A stretch of 64,000 bases of DNA from Hordeum vulgare subsp. vulgare (taxonomy: Eukaryota; Streptophyta; Magnoliopsida; Poales; Poaceae). Below the pieces are notes generated by a model. It did no database searches. It was not told where the DNA came from and worked only from the letters and a program-made list of their open reading frames with translations. Every line of letters begins with the position of its first letter. Position 1 is the stretch's first letter. Below are positions 10,533 to 21,479 of this stretch, one piece after another. The stretch lies in NCBI RefSeq assembly GCF_904849725.1, contig NC_058520.1, positions 320,675,186 to 320,739,185 on the forward strand, given 5' to 3'. The position numbers and the translations under genes were made by a program.

Positions 10533-11480
10533 ATGAACGGTCATCCTTTGATTGGCTTGTTTGGGGCATCTTTGCCTCAAACGGAAGTTGAGGAAGTTGT
10601 TCCTCAACCTACTGAAAATATATATTATGAGATTCCTTTGGGTATGGTATAGAAATTGTTAGCTAATCCTTATAACAGTTCAACTCATCATGATTACCAT
10701 TTGGTATAAGTTGATGAGATTTCTGGATTTATTAAGCTTTCAGGTCTACCCGGAGATAAATTTAAGAACAAAATTTTCCCTTTATCTTTGGAGGGAAAAG
10801 CATTAATGTAGTACAGGCTATTGGATGATATTGCATCATGGGTCTGGAATCGCTTGAAGCTGGAATTTCATCACTAGTTTTATCCTATGCATCTAATTCA
10901 TCATGATCGGAATTTTATTTATAATTGCTAGTCTCGTGAAGGAGAAAGTATCGCTAAAGCTTGGGGGAGGCTTAAGTATATGATGCACACTTCCCCAACC
11001 ATGAGCTCTCTAGAAAATTTATTATATAAAAAAATTATACTCGGCTTTCTTATTATGTTCAAACATTACTCGAATCTTGTGCTATTAGTTCCTATATGAA
11101 GGAGACTATTGAATTCAAATGGGATCTTTGGAAAATATTAAAGGCAAATCTAAAGATTTGGAACTCGAGAAGGTAAAGATTCACGTATAAAGCTTAATTT
11201 TAATTGTGTTAATTTTTTTATGGAAACTCCTTCTTTCCATGAGTTTAGCAACAAATATGGTCTTGACTTTGATATAGTAGCTACTTTCGGTGAATATTTT
11301 GCTACCAGTGTTGATATTCCCAAGGAGAAGTGGTTTATATAACATCCTCCCATTGAAAAATTACCTAAGGATCCTGTTAAAATTAAGAACGAAGGAATAA
11401 TTGTTAACCATGTTGACCCAATTGTTCCTACTACTTACATTGAGGAACCTCCTTTTCCTGTTAGGATTAGGGAACATGCT
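10533..11480 (+). pseudogene. Gypsy C gag remnant
   Basis: ATG at 10533 (MNGHPLIGLFGASLPQ). The retrotrans_gag pattern follows: FIKLSGLPGDKFKNKIFPLSL, then WVWNRLKLEFHH and a segment ending GESIAKAWGRLKYMM near 10990, where Athila gags read GESIAQAWGRLK. At least five in-frame stops are seen (for example TAG at about 10650 and 10709). A 34-bp segment at 11085-11118 is repeated exactly at 11807-11840. Further downstream only short frames remain (for example 11493-11705). Confidence 0.7.
11085..11118 (+). repeat. 34-bp direct repeat, source copy
   Basis: An identical 34-base string recurs at 11807-11840. This copy lies in the continuous gag remnant and is therefore probably the donor. Confidence 0.8.
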
Positions 11481-11689
11481 AAGGCTACAACTATGGTTAA
11501 TAAAAGTTATGTTTGGACACCTAAACCTTATAAACAAATAAATGTTGAGCCTAATGTTGCTATAGTTAAAGATCTCCTAGTTGATAATATTGATGTGCAG
11601 GTTATTTACGTGTGTGATGAAGCTGCTAGAATTGCAAAAGCTGTTAGAAACAAGCAAGATGAACTCGATAAAAATAAACAAGTGGTAGG

Positions 11690-12143
11690 CATGTATTCAT
11701 CTTAGTTAAAATTGGAGATCATTCCTATCATGGCCTATGTGATATTGGTGCTAGTGTTAGTGTAGGAACTAATAGCACTGGAATTTCTTGATATTATGCA
11801 TCTTAGTTAGTTCCTATATGAAGGAGACTATTGAATTCAAGAAATTATGCATGATATAGTGCGCTCTGAGATTGAAGATATTGATGTCAGTGTTAAACTT
11901 GCAAACCGTGATACTATTTCACCACTTGGGAATGTTAGAGATGTTGAAGCCTTGTGTGTACAAGTGAAGTACCTTGGTGATTTCCTAGTAATTGGTTTAG
12001 AACAAGATAACTTTGGTCCCATCATATTTGCTAGACCTTTCTTGAATAGTATTAATGCTGAAATTAATTGTGCCACTGAGAAGGTCAGACTGAGCTTTGG
12101 TGATATGTCTCATGAGTTTAACTTCTCCAAGTTTATTAAATAG
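11690..12143 (+). pseudogene. Gypsy C aspartic protease remnant
   Basis: The frame 11847-12143 reads through the second half of an Athila-type retropepsin: a VSVKLANRD stretch (Athila LADRT-like), PLGNVRDV, then FLVIGLEQDNFGPIIFARPFLNSINAEINC, where the consensus is DFVVLD...PIILGRPFL. The catalytic segment lies just upstream (DIGASVSVGTNS-like near 11745-11775) and is disrupted by the 34-bp insertion at 11807. Non-functional. Confidence 0.65.
11807..11840 (+). repeat. 34-bp direct repeat, inserted copy
   Basis: Exact copy of 11085-11118. It is flanked on both sides by ATTATGCAT (about 11792 and 11844), as if pasted into a small duplication inside the protease region. Confidence 0.75.
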
Positions 12144-12429
12144 CCACATGAAAAATAATTGCCTAGTAAGGATGAAATAATTGGTCTTGCTTCTATTGAT
12201 GTACCTCCTACTGATCCACTTGAAAAATATTTGCTAGACCATAAGAATGACATGCATCTAAATGAAAGGAATGAAATTGATAAGATATTCATTGATCAAC
12301 AACCTATCCTTAATCACAACCTACCAGTTGATATTTTAAGGGATCCTTATCCACCCAAGGGAGATACCGTGTTTTTTCTTAAGACATTACCTAATACTTT
12401 GTAATATGCATATCTTAATGAAAAGAAGA

Positions 12430-13430
12430 TATATCATGTTATTATCATTGCTAACCTTTCAAAGCATGAAGAAAAGAGACTACTCAAAACTTTAAGGAAG
12501 CACAAGGCTTCTATTGGATATACTCTTGATGATGTTAAGGGCATAAGCCCCACTCTCTATCAGCACGAGATTAATATGGAACGAGATGCTAAACCAGTCA
12601 TTGATCATCAATGCCATCTCAACCCTAAGATCAAAGAGGTGGTAAGAACTGAAATACAAAAACTTGTGGAGGCACATATAATTTATCCTATTGTTGATAG
12701 TAGATGGTTAAGTCATGTTCATTGTGTTCCTAAGATAGGTGGTATTGTTGTTCTTCCTAATGATTAAAATGAACCTATTCCACAAAGGATAGTAACTTAT
12801 TATGGGATGGTAATTGATTTCAGGAAATTGAATTAAGCTACTAGAAAAGATCATTGTTCCTTGCCTTTATTGTTCAAATGTTAGAAAGATTATCTAAGCA
12901 CACACACTTTTGCTTTCTTGATGGATATTTTGTATTCTCTCAAATACTTGTGTCAAAAGAGGACCAAGACAAAACTACCCTTACTTGACCTTTTGGAACT
13001 TCGGTCTATGCAATTCACCTGCTACCTTTCAAAGATGTATGAGTATGACTGCTATATTCTCCGAATTTTGTGAAAATGATTTTGAGGTTTTCATGGATGA
13101 TTTTTCCGTTTACGGGACTTATTTTGATGATTGCTTGAGCAACCTTGATCGAGTTTTGTAGAGATGTGAAGAAACTAATCTTGTCTTGAATTGGGAGTAG
13201 TGACACTTTATGGTGAATGAAGGTATAGTACATGGGCATACAAACAATGTATTGAGGTGGATAAGGCCGAAGTTGATGCAATAGAGAAAATGTCATGCCC
13301 CAAAGATATCAACGGTATAAGCAGTTTCCTCGGCCATGCTGGTTTCTATAGGCGTTTCATTAAAGATTTCTCAAAGCTTTCTAGGCCATAAACTAATCTT
13401 ATTCAAAAAGATATTCCTTCTATTTTTTAT
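12430..13430 (+). pseudogene. Gypsy C reverse transcriptase remnant
   Basis: Begins after the DDVKGISPTLYQHEI-type motif near 12530, which precedes RT in Athila elements. The open piece 12576-12767 has EVVRTEIQKLVEAHIIYPIVDSRWLSHVHCVPK. The YxDD box is present as FMDDF near 13089-13106, followed by SVYG. It ends with the LGHAGFYRRFIKDFSKL segment at about 13330-13380. Several stops and small indels interrupt it (for example near 12768, 12835 and 13200). Confidence 0.75.
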
Positions 13431-13439
13431 GATGGTTGT

Positions 13440-13865
13440 GTAGAAGCCTTCGAAATACTTAAAAAGCCTTAATTTCTGCACCGATTGTTCATCCACCTGA
13501 TTGGAACTTACCCTTTGAAATTATGTGTGATGCTAGTGATTATGCTATTGGTGTTGTTCTAGGGCAAAGAGTAGACAAGAAATTGAATGTTATTCATTAT
13601 GCTAGTAAGACCCTAGATACTGCCCAAAGAAATTATGCTACTACTAGAAAAGAATTTTTAGGAGTTGTGTTTGCATGTGATAAGTTTAGACCTTACATCG
13701 TTGATTCTAAAGTAACAATTCACACTGATCATGCTGCTATGAAAAAACATATGGAAAACAAATATGCTAAACCTAGACTGGTCAGTTGGGGGCTTTTACT
13801 CCAAGAATTTTATTTGCACATCGTTTATAGGAACAGAGCTGAAAAACGAGGTAGCAGATAACTTG
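13440..13865 (+). pseudogene. Gypsy C RNase H domain
   Basis: The open frame 13523-13861 contains MCDASDYAIGVVLGQR (first catalytic Asp), then LNVIHYASKTL, YATTRKEFLGVVFACDKFRPYI (catalytic Glu) and VTIHTDHAAMK (Asp). A frameshift near 13850 separates it from the next frame, which has NEVADNLSRM, the normal end of the Gypsy RH/connection region. Confidence 0.8.
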
Positions 13866-14044
13866 TCAAGGATGGAAAATCTTCTTAATGACCCACTGCT
13901 TATTGATGATAATTTCCCTGATGAGCAACTTGTTGTTATAGATACTTCACATAGTACTCCTTGTTATGTGGATTATGATAATTACATTGTTGCTAAATAT
14001 ATTCCTCCTAGCTTCACCTATCAACAAAAGAAAAAAAATCTTAT

Positions 14045-14920
14045 ATGATTTACGACATTACTTTTTTGGATGACCCACATCTTTGTAAAGAAGGAGTAGA
14101 TGGTGTTATTAGATGTTGTATACCCGAGCATGAACAAGAACATATCCTAAGGAAGTGTCACTCTGAGGCCTATGGAGGACACCATGCTGGTGACAGAACT
14201 GCACACAAGGTATTACAATCTGCTTACTATTGGCCTGCTCTTTTTAAAGATGCTCGTAAGTATGTCCTTTCATGTGATGAATGTCAAAGAGTTGGTAACA
14301 TCAGTAAACATCAGGAAATGCCTATGAATTATTCACTTGCTATTGACTATTTGATGTCTGGGCCTTTTATTTTATGGGCTCTTTTCATTCGTCTAATGGG
14401 TATACTCATATTTTAGTTGTTGTTGATTACGTTACTAAGTGGGTAGAAGCTATTCCAACTAGTAATGTTGATCATAACACTTCTATTAAAATGCTTAAAG
14501 ACATCATTTTCCCCAGGTTTGGAGTTCTTAGATATTTAATGATTGATGGTGGTTCACATTTTATTTATGGTGCTTTCCATAAACTCCTAGCTAAATATGA
14601 TCGTGACCATAGAATTGCATCACCTTATCATCCTCAGTCTAGTTGCCAAGTTGAATTGAGCAGCCGAGAAGTAAAACTAATATCGCAAAAGACCGTTAAT
14701 AGGTCTAGAAAGAATTGGTCCCAGAAAATTGATGATGCTATATGGGCTTATAAAAATCCCATGGGGATGTCTCCTTATAAAACGGTTTAAGGAAAATCTT
14801 GTCATTTACCTCTTGAGTTAGAACATAAAGCTTATTGGGCAATTAAATAACTTAACTATAACTTTAACTTGCGAGTGAAAAGAGGTTATTTGATATTATC
14901 TCACTAGATGAATGGAGGAC
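14045..14920 (+). pseudogene. Gypsy C integrase
   Basis: The HHCC zinc-binding domain is visible in 14130-14310 (ILRKCHSEAYGGHHAG ... LSCDECQ). A frameshift near 14370 joins it to the core in 14374-14790, with GYTHILVVVDYVTKWVEAI (first Asp), LMIDGGSHF (second Asp; Gypsy consensus is SDGGSHF) and HPQSSCQVELSSREVK, where the catalytic Glu region is altered. Athila elements usually read QTNGQAELANREIK here. The C-terminal part after 14790 is broken by stops. Confidence 0.8.
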
Positions 14921-15169
14921 ACAAAACTATGAAAATGTCAAGTTATTTAAAGAAAAAGTTAAAAGATGGCATGATAAGAGAATCCAAAAGCGAGAATTCA
15001 ATGTAGGAGATCTAGTACTTCTGTACAATTGTCGTTTCAGATTCTTTGTAGGTAAACTCCTCTCCAAATAGGAAGGCCCATATGTTGTCGATGAGTTCCG
15101 TCGCTCCGGCGCTATAAAGACCAATAACTTCGGAGGAAAAAATCCAAGAGTTGTAAATGGGTAAAGAAT

Positions 15170-15600
15170 TAAGCATTACATCTCAGGTACGCCCATTAAT
15201 ATTGAATATAAAATTACCCTAGTGATAACATGAGAGGAGCACATAAGAGAGACCTTCGAGAATGCTCGAGAAACCTGAAAAAGGAGTAGGTGCGTGAAAC
15301 GTAAGAAAACCGACTCCAAAAATTCCAAAAAAACATGTTCTGTTGGTATTGGTATTTTTGAAAAATTCTAAAAATAAAAGGAGTCGGGGGGACCCACGAG
15401 GGAGCCACAAGGCAACATGGCATGGCCATCCCGTGGCCACACCCTAATGCCTTGTGGGCCCCCCGTGTGCCTCTCGGGTTCCATTTTATTCCCGAGGCAT
15501 GTATTCTTACCTGGAAAAATCATTATATATACCCCCCGACTGTTTTGACCACCACATCGCAAAGTTTTCTTGTGTTCTTGTCTCGGGCTATTTTTCTGAC
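15170..15600 (+). promoter_or_regulatory. Non-coding gap of Gypsy C with LTR-like, promoter-like sequence
   Basis: After pol comes an LTR-like block: A-rich sequence with repeated AAAAATTC, the GGGGGACCCACGAGGGAGCC segment (about 15389-15410), and a GTGGGCCCCCC segment near 15456. A TATA-like ATTATATATACC follows at 15532-15543, about 60 bp before the third ORF. Similar G/C-rich GTGGGCCC...CACAAGC modules occur in the LTR of E, in the internal gap of E, and in the LTR of F. Confidence 0.4.
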
Positions 15601-15903
15601 AAATATAGATCGTCACGGAAAAACCAAGATCCTCCAAGGACAAGTTATTCGAGAAGGTCATCAACCCATACCTCTTGGAGGTGATGAAACACCCTCAGGC
15701 CATTGAGATGCATGAGAGGGTGCTTCACATCCGTGATGTCCAAGGACCAAAGAAGGAGTGAAGCGAGAAGGCCGGGCTTGCGGAGGTGGAGCATGAGATA
15801 TTCAAGTGCCAAAGGATGGTTGAACGTAGTTTGAGTGCTATTCACTCTAGGATCACGAACTTCATCCGGGAGAATAATATGGACACCAGGGGACAACGCT
15901 GAT
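15600..15903 (+). pseudogene. Third ORF of Gypsy C (fragment)
   Basis: In the frame that includes PRSSKDKLFEKVINPYLLEV the sequence reads through about 15758, where a single TGA interrupts, and resumes with EKAGLAEVEHEIFKC and SAIHSRITNFIRENN up to about 15890. It is charged and helical, with coiled-coil character, in the position where Athila elements carry their env-like third ORF. The family is not otherwise recognisable and the start is unclear. Confidence 0.4.
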
Positions 15904-16865
15904 GCGGATGAGCGTCACGAGACAACCCCTCTGAGGCTGCACCCTCGAGACACGGAGCGGGGCTAGGCCCCGCGACGGTCGTGGCGTCATGGGCGGGTGC
16001 CTCCGATGATCGTGTTGCACCTCCCTGGGCGATGGCCGAACTTCCCCTCGGGGCCCTCAGGCTCCGTGGGAGGAGGAAGGCTGGGGTGAGCACGCCGGGG
16101 ACCATGTCACGCGCCCCTCTAGTGGCGGTGGGGCGACACACGAGGGTGGCATAGACGCGTCGCCCGCCATCAAGAAGAAGTGGAAGTGGGCCACCAGGGA
16201 CGAGTAAGTACCTTAGCATGTCCTCATGCTATTCATATGCGATTAGTTTGCTCAAGCCGCCTCTCCTCCGGCGGAGGCTCCCTGGCGGCCGCAAGGAAAA
16301 TAAGAGGAAGGTTGCCGCTGGGGCAAAGGTGACGCAGGTCCTGAGGGCGCCTTCATCCCTCGGTCGGGCTATCGGCTGCGCGGAGATAGCCCGTGCAAAT
16401 CGGGCGTCGTGCTCGGGCACGCAGGTGCTATTTCATCTCCATGTGTCTCCTCCATGCGGCGATGAGACATGATCATCGAGGCCACAGCGGCCTTGCCGCC
16501 GACGCCACCGACCAATACCATGACGGTCCAGCCCCCGATGTCGACTATCGGGGCCATGGTCTCCGTCGGGGCCCTGGAGGCGAGGGTGATGACCATCATG
16601 AGCCCGCTCCAAACGCCTGGTGCAGGGGAGGACGCAGAGCCCCTGACGCCCCAAGCAGAGGGCGTTGAGGCCGTTCTGGTCGCTGCGGCGGGCAGATCTG
16701 GGCGGCAGCACCTTTAGAGGCCCTCCCCTCGATGGGCTCAGACATGTTGCTCTCGCACGGGGCCCTGATCGACACCTTGACCTTGCTCCCCTAGCTCGAG
16801 GCAGACTTCCAGGACTCCGAGGCGCGTTTGGCTGTGGAGCGCGCGAGGTTGGCAACGGGGTGGTG
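15904..16865 (+). other. GC-rich degenerate retroelement-like sequence D, left part
   Basis: Base composition changes sharply to GC-rich near 15904. Several overlapping frames exist on both strands without recognisable domains. The last stretch reads LEADFQDSEARLAVERARLA in one plus frame (about 16797-16856), coiled-coil-like and resembling helical regions of other plant retroelement ORFs. It ends abruptly at the LTR of E. I cannot assign a family. That it continues at 26795 is a guess based on similar composition. Confidence 0.35.
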
Positions 16866-18453
16866 TGACTCTGTGACAACAGACCTTCCCCTACAACGGC
16901 ACCAAAATAATGCTGCTAGCACTCCCCGGCAATCGAAACTAGAAGAATGTTGTTGACGGCCCACCAGCGCGTGGGATCGAGGCAGTTTTCGAGGGTAGAG
17001 TATTCGACCCAAATTTGTTGATACGCCAATAGGAGGTGAGAGGATACTCTCAAGTATTAGCAGCTGAATGTGTCAGATTCAACCACACCTGAAAGATTAG
17101 TATCTGCAAGCAAAGAGTCAGCAGCAAAGTAGTATGATAACAACGGTGTCAGAAACGATCTGTTGACGGCAGACTATTCCTAACGATTGTATCAATGGAA
17201 CCAGAAGTTGCCCGTTGACGGAAATTGTCTTTTCCCGTCAACGACCAGCGAATCAAAATTGTAGCAGGTAGCAGCAGTGCAAGCGACGGTAGTAACAGTA
17301 GCAGCAAGTAGCAACAGTAGTAATAGCAGTGGTACAAACTCGTAGGCAATGGGTCGGTGATTCGTTTGGATGATATTCATCATGCAACAGTTATAACACG
17401 GAGAGATATGTGGCTAGCTCCCGTTCGTCAATGTGATGTAGGCATGCATACTGTGTGTAGTCATACGTGCTTAGGGAAAAGAACTTGCATGACATCTATT
17501 GTCCATCCCTCCCGTGGCAGCGGGGTCCAATAGGATACTACAGGATATTAAGGTTCTCCTTTTAATAAAGAACCGGAACAACGCATTAGCACTTGGTGAA
17601 CACATGAACTCCTCAAACTATGATCATCACCGGGAGTGGTTCCGGTTATTGTCACTCCGGGGTTGTCGGGTCATAACACATAGTAGGTAACTACAACTTG
17701 CAAGATCGGATCTAAAACACACATATATTGGTGAAAACATAATAATTTCAGATCTGAAATCATGGCACTCGGGCCCTAGTGACAAGCATTAAGCATGGCA
17801 AAGTAGTAGCAACATCAATCTCAGAACATAGTGGATACTAGGGATCAATCCCCGTCAAAACTAACTCGATTACATGATAGATCTCATCCTACTCATCACC
17901 GCCCAGCGAGCCTACGAATATATTACTCACGAACGATGAAGAGCTTCATGGAATTGGAGAGGGAAGAAGGTTGATGATGACGATGGCGACGATTTCCCCT
18001 CTCCGGAGCCCAAAACAGACTCCAGATCTGTCCTCCAGATGAAGAACAAGATGTGGCGGCGCCTCCGTATTGCAAACGCGACGAAATCTTCTCATCTAAA
18101 TTTTTTTCTGGGTGAAAGTGAATTTATAGAGCTGATATTGGGGGCGGCAGAGCCACGTGGGTCCCACAAGCTTGGTTGCCGCGGCCAGGGGCTGGCCGCG
18201 GCAACAGGGCTTGTGGCCCACTGGCCCACCCCCTCTCGTGGATCTTTGCGCAGGTATTTTTCATATTTTCCAGAAAAATTCTCCATAAATTTCCAGGACT
18301 TTCTGAGAACTTTCATTTGTGCACAAAAACAACACCATGGCAATTCTGCTGAAAACAGCGTCAGTCCGGGTTAGTTCCATTCAAATCATGCAAATTAGAG
18401 TCCAAAACAAGGGCAAAGGACTTTGGAAAAGTAGATACGATGGAGACGTATCA
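16866..18453 (-). repeat. 3' LTR of element E
   Basis: About 1,588 bp. Plus strand starts TGACTCTGTGACAAC and ends GAGACGTATCA. It aligns almost base for base with 25212-26794. It holds a TATA box (minus, CTATAAATTCAC at 18118-18131). Frames inside it are noise. Confidence 0.92.
18118..18131 (-). promoter_or_regulatory. TATA box, LTR of E (left copy)
   Basis: Minus strand reads GAGCTCTATAAATTCAC-like sequence; the same box in the functional 5' LTR is at 26459-26472. Confidence 0.55.
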
Positions 18454-18470
18454 AACTCCCCCAAGCTTAA
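18454..18470 (-). promoter_or_regulatory. Polypurine tract of element E
   Basis: Minus strand TAAGCTTGGGGGAGTT directly before the TGATACGTCTCC start of the 3' LTR. Similar motifs recur at 20370-20384 and 24113-24127. Confidence 0.75.
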
Positions 18471-20465
18471 AACCTTGCTTGTCCACAAGCAACTCAGTTG
18501 ACAAACTGAGAGAGAAAGAAAAAAAACTTTGACAAACTCTGTTTGATCTTGTTGTTGCAACTATGTCTAACTCATAACCAGAATTTCAGCAAGATCACAA
18601 GTTAACCACATAAGCAAGTGACACAAAGGTATCACGGTAAACTTATATCAATGGCATAATCAGCTAGCGAGCAAATAATAATGAGTTTCAGATACCAACA
18701 ATTCAATCAAAACAAGCATGAAGCAATATGAATAGGTGGTATCTCTTTAGCTCTTTCTGAGACCGCAAAACATAAATGTAGAGCACTTTCAAAGATCGAG
18801 GGCTCACTAAACATTGTAATTCATAGCAACGAAGATCTAGTTGTAGTCATACTCAATATCAATCAAAAGCAAAGCGTAAAAATGACAGAGGTGCTCTCTA
18901 ATTGGTGCTTATATAAGAGGACGACGACTCAACAGGAAAATAAATAGACATGCCCTTCACAGAGGGAAGCATTGATTTGCAGAGGTGACAGAGCTCAAGC
19001 TTTGAAAACAGAGATAATAATTTTGGGTGGCATGCTTTTATTGTCAATGCAATGACCAAGAGTTCTCAATATCTTCCACGCTACTCATTCTATAGGCGGT
19101 TCCCAAACAGAAAAGTAAAGTTTTAACTCCCCCACCACCAATCAATCACACTCCACGGCTAGCCGAATCCTCGGGTACCGGCCATACTAACATCAATCCA
19201 GGGGGAGCCTTGTTTTACAGTTATATTTTCGATTTAAGCGTGGAACAGGGCATTCCAATTACCGGCCCCTTTCTCGTGAATGACAGTGAATAAACACATA
19301 TCGAGGATAGCACGCCTAACATGGAAGATACCAATAACCCCCTGTCACCACATGAGTGGTTCGGGCATGCAAAACAGATTATTTCTTGAAGGTTTAGAGA
19401 AAGGCATATGCAAATTTACTTGGAACGGTAGGTAAATACCACACATAGGTAGGTATAGTGGACACTCATGGAAAAACTTTTGGGTGTATGGAAGTGGATG
19501 CACAAGCAGTATTCCGCTTAGTACAAGTGAAGGCTAGCAAAAGACTGGGAAGCAACCAACTAGAGAGCGACTATAGTCATCAAGATGCAATGAGTTTGAC
19601 CAACATGGAATGCAAGCATGAACAGGATATAAATCACCATGAACATGAAAATCATAGAGGCTATGTTGATTTTGTTTCAACTACATGCATGAACATTCGC
19701 CAAGTCAAGCCACTTGAATCATTCAAAGGAGAATACCATCCTATCATACTACATCATAGTCATCTCAAAATCTATGTTGGCATTCAAGACAAACCATTAT
19801 AAGCTCTCAACTAGTTAAGCATGGCATCAGAAACTATGATCTCTAAGCTGTCATTGCAAACATGGTTCTCTCACAACAAAGCTGAACCTGGGATGACAAG
19901 CTAGTCATATTTACAAAAACAAAATAGATAGAGTTCATACCAGCTTTTCAGTCTCAGTCTCTTCATCATATATCATCATTATTGCCTTTCATTTGCACGA
20001 TCGAACGATGTGAACGATAATAAGAGTGCTCGTGCAATGGACTAAGTTGAATCTGCAGGCAAACACAAAGGAGAAGACAAAGTAATATGGCTCTTTGAAA
20101 GCTAAATAGGTATGCATGCAAGAACCACTACACATTGTAACCAATATCTTCTACCTTGACCCAAAGAAAAAGAAAACTATTTAGACGGGAAAGCTCCCAA
20201 CAAGCAAAAAGAAGAAAGGAAAATCTTTTTGGGTTTTCTCAAAAGGACACAAAACAAGAAAACAAGAAAATGAAAATAAACTACCATAGATAATACAGTG
20301 GCAAAGTCTAAACACCGACGAACAAAGTAAAAGCATAAGCATGAATGTAAGGTCGGTGAGAACACGTACTCCCCCAAGCTTAGGCTTTTGGCCTAGCTTG
20401 GTCTACTCCCAAGGCGGGAAATAACCAGCTACAGGATACTCCAGAGCGGACTGTGGATGCCACTG
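18471..20465. other. 3' non-coding block of element E
   Basis: About 1.9 kb of AT-rich sequence without a credible gene between the terminal PPT and a second PPT-like motif at 20370-20384. The frame at 19458-19802 (plus) is antisense and has no recognisable domain. Element F has a block of nearly the same length with the same framing motifs (54175-56133). Confidence 0.6.
20370..20384 (-). promoter_or_regulatory. Second, internal PPT-like motif of element E
   Basis: Plus strand TCCCCCAAGCTTAGGC, the same core as the PPT at 18454, about 80 bases after the end of the third ORF. The same motif plus AGGCTTTT occurs in F at 56134. Confidence 0.5.
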
Positions 20466-21470
20466 CTATGTGAGCTCCTCTGGCTCCCACTGATAAACTG
20501 GCGTCTGGTACTCGACTGGCGGCTCGGGCACATGCACCTGTGGTTGGGCTAAGCCCCAATATGCGTAGATGTCCGAATGCATAATAGTGTACCTGTCTGC
20601 ATGAAGATCGAACAAAGAAGGAGCAGGCAAAGTAATAGTCTCTCGAGTACCCTGACTAAATACCAGGTTATAAATCATCCGTCTACTAGCATCTCTATCC
20701 AGAAAATCAGGGCGAACCATGTTGTCATAATCCAGATATTTCTCAGGAAGAAGCATCTCTTCTTCCTCTCGAAGTCTAATAGGTATCTCAAAGTTTCTAG
20801 CAAGACGAGTATCATAGATACCTCCATAGACGACACCTTTGGAACGGTTTGTGTTCAACCGCTGAGCTACTATAGCACCTAGGCTATAAGTCTTAGTGCT
20901 ATAAAGGCCTTCGCGCAAAACCGCAAGGTCTAGAGAACTAAGTGATCCAGCCTCCCCACGGCCAATCAAAAATTTTCCCACAAATAATGAGAAGTACCGA
21001 AGCACAGGAAAATGTATGCTAGAAATTCTAGCGCGAGAGACTCCTCTCTCCTCTCCAACAGCAATAGTACCTATGAAATCCTCCAGGTCCCGTGGACGAG
21101 GATCGTGAATATCCCCAACATAAGGTAACTTGCATGCATTGCAAAAATCCTGTAGTGTCATGCACTAGGGGATATCGTACAACATGAACTCAATTATGGG
21201 AGGATTCTTCCTCGGATAAAAGTTGAAGCTTTGAACGAAATTATTGTTGAGTAGGAGGTATTGTGAGCACTTATCTTCAACGAACGCGGTAAGACCTGCG
21301 TTCTCCACCAAGTGATAAAAGTCTTCATAAAGCCCGGCGGCGCGTAAAAATTCATCACTTGGCCACTCGCACGCTCGAACTTCTGTGACTCGAGGAACCA
21401 CGTACTTGGGGAGGTTCTTCTCATCCTCCTTGGGGTTACGGCTTAAACATCCTCTCAAGAACCTCCTCAT
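20466..21470 (-). pseudogene. Third (env-position) ORF of element E, one stop codon
   Basis: Two in-frame pieces, 21470-21165 and 21161-20466, separated by a single TAG, total about 335 codons. The start is the ATG at 21470 (MRRFLRGCLSRN), right after an acceptor-like TTTTTCAG. The middle has a compact pattern NFYPRKNPPIIEFMLYDIP, then MTLQDFCNACKLPYVG, then IHFPVLRYFSLFVGKFL. This resembles the plant-specific transposon-associated domain often found in Athila third ORFs. The C-terminus is Pro/Glu-rich. No transmembrane segment or signal peptide stands out, so calling it an envelope is unsupported. Function unknown. Confidence 0.65.
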
Positions 21471-21479
21471 CCTTTTCCT

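Larger units (their letters stand above)
10458..15903 (+). mobile_element. Athila-like Gypsy retrotransposon C (internal region, degenerate)
   Basis: Plus-strand Gypsy internal region in the order gag, protease, RT, RNase H, integrase, then a non-coding gap and a third ORF. Copia B inserted into its leader, so its 5' LTR would lie left of B, outside the window. The right end is lost where GC-rich sequence begins near 15904; no 3' LTR is recognised. Stops and frameshifts occur throughout, so this is one of the oldest elements here. The order and the third ORF after pol are typical of the Athila clade. Confidence 0.8.

Noticed and set aside
16218..17012. Many long frames on both strands in GC-rich sequence D
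   Set aside because: High GC lowers stop frequency; frames overlap on both strands and none shows a domain except a short coiled-coil-like tail.
19458..19802. 114-codon plus-strand frame in the 3' block of E
   Set aside because: Antisense to the element, no domain, and no start context; His/Asn-rich chance frame.
20466..21470. Calling the third ORF of E a retroviral envelope
   Set aside because: No signal peptide, transmembrane helix or furin-like site is visible; the label rests only on position.
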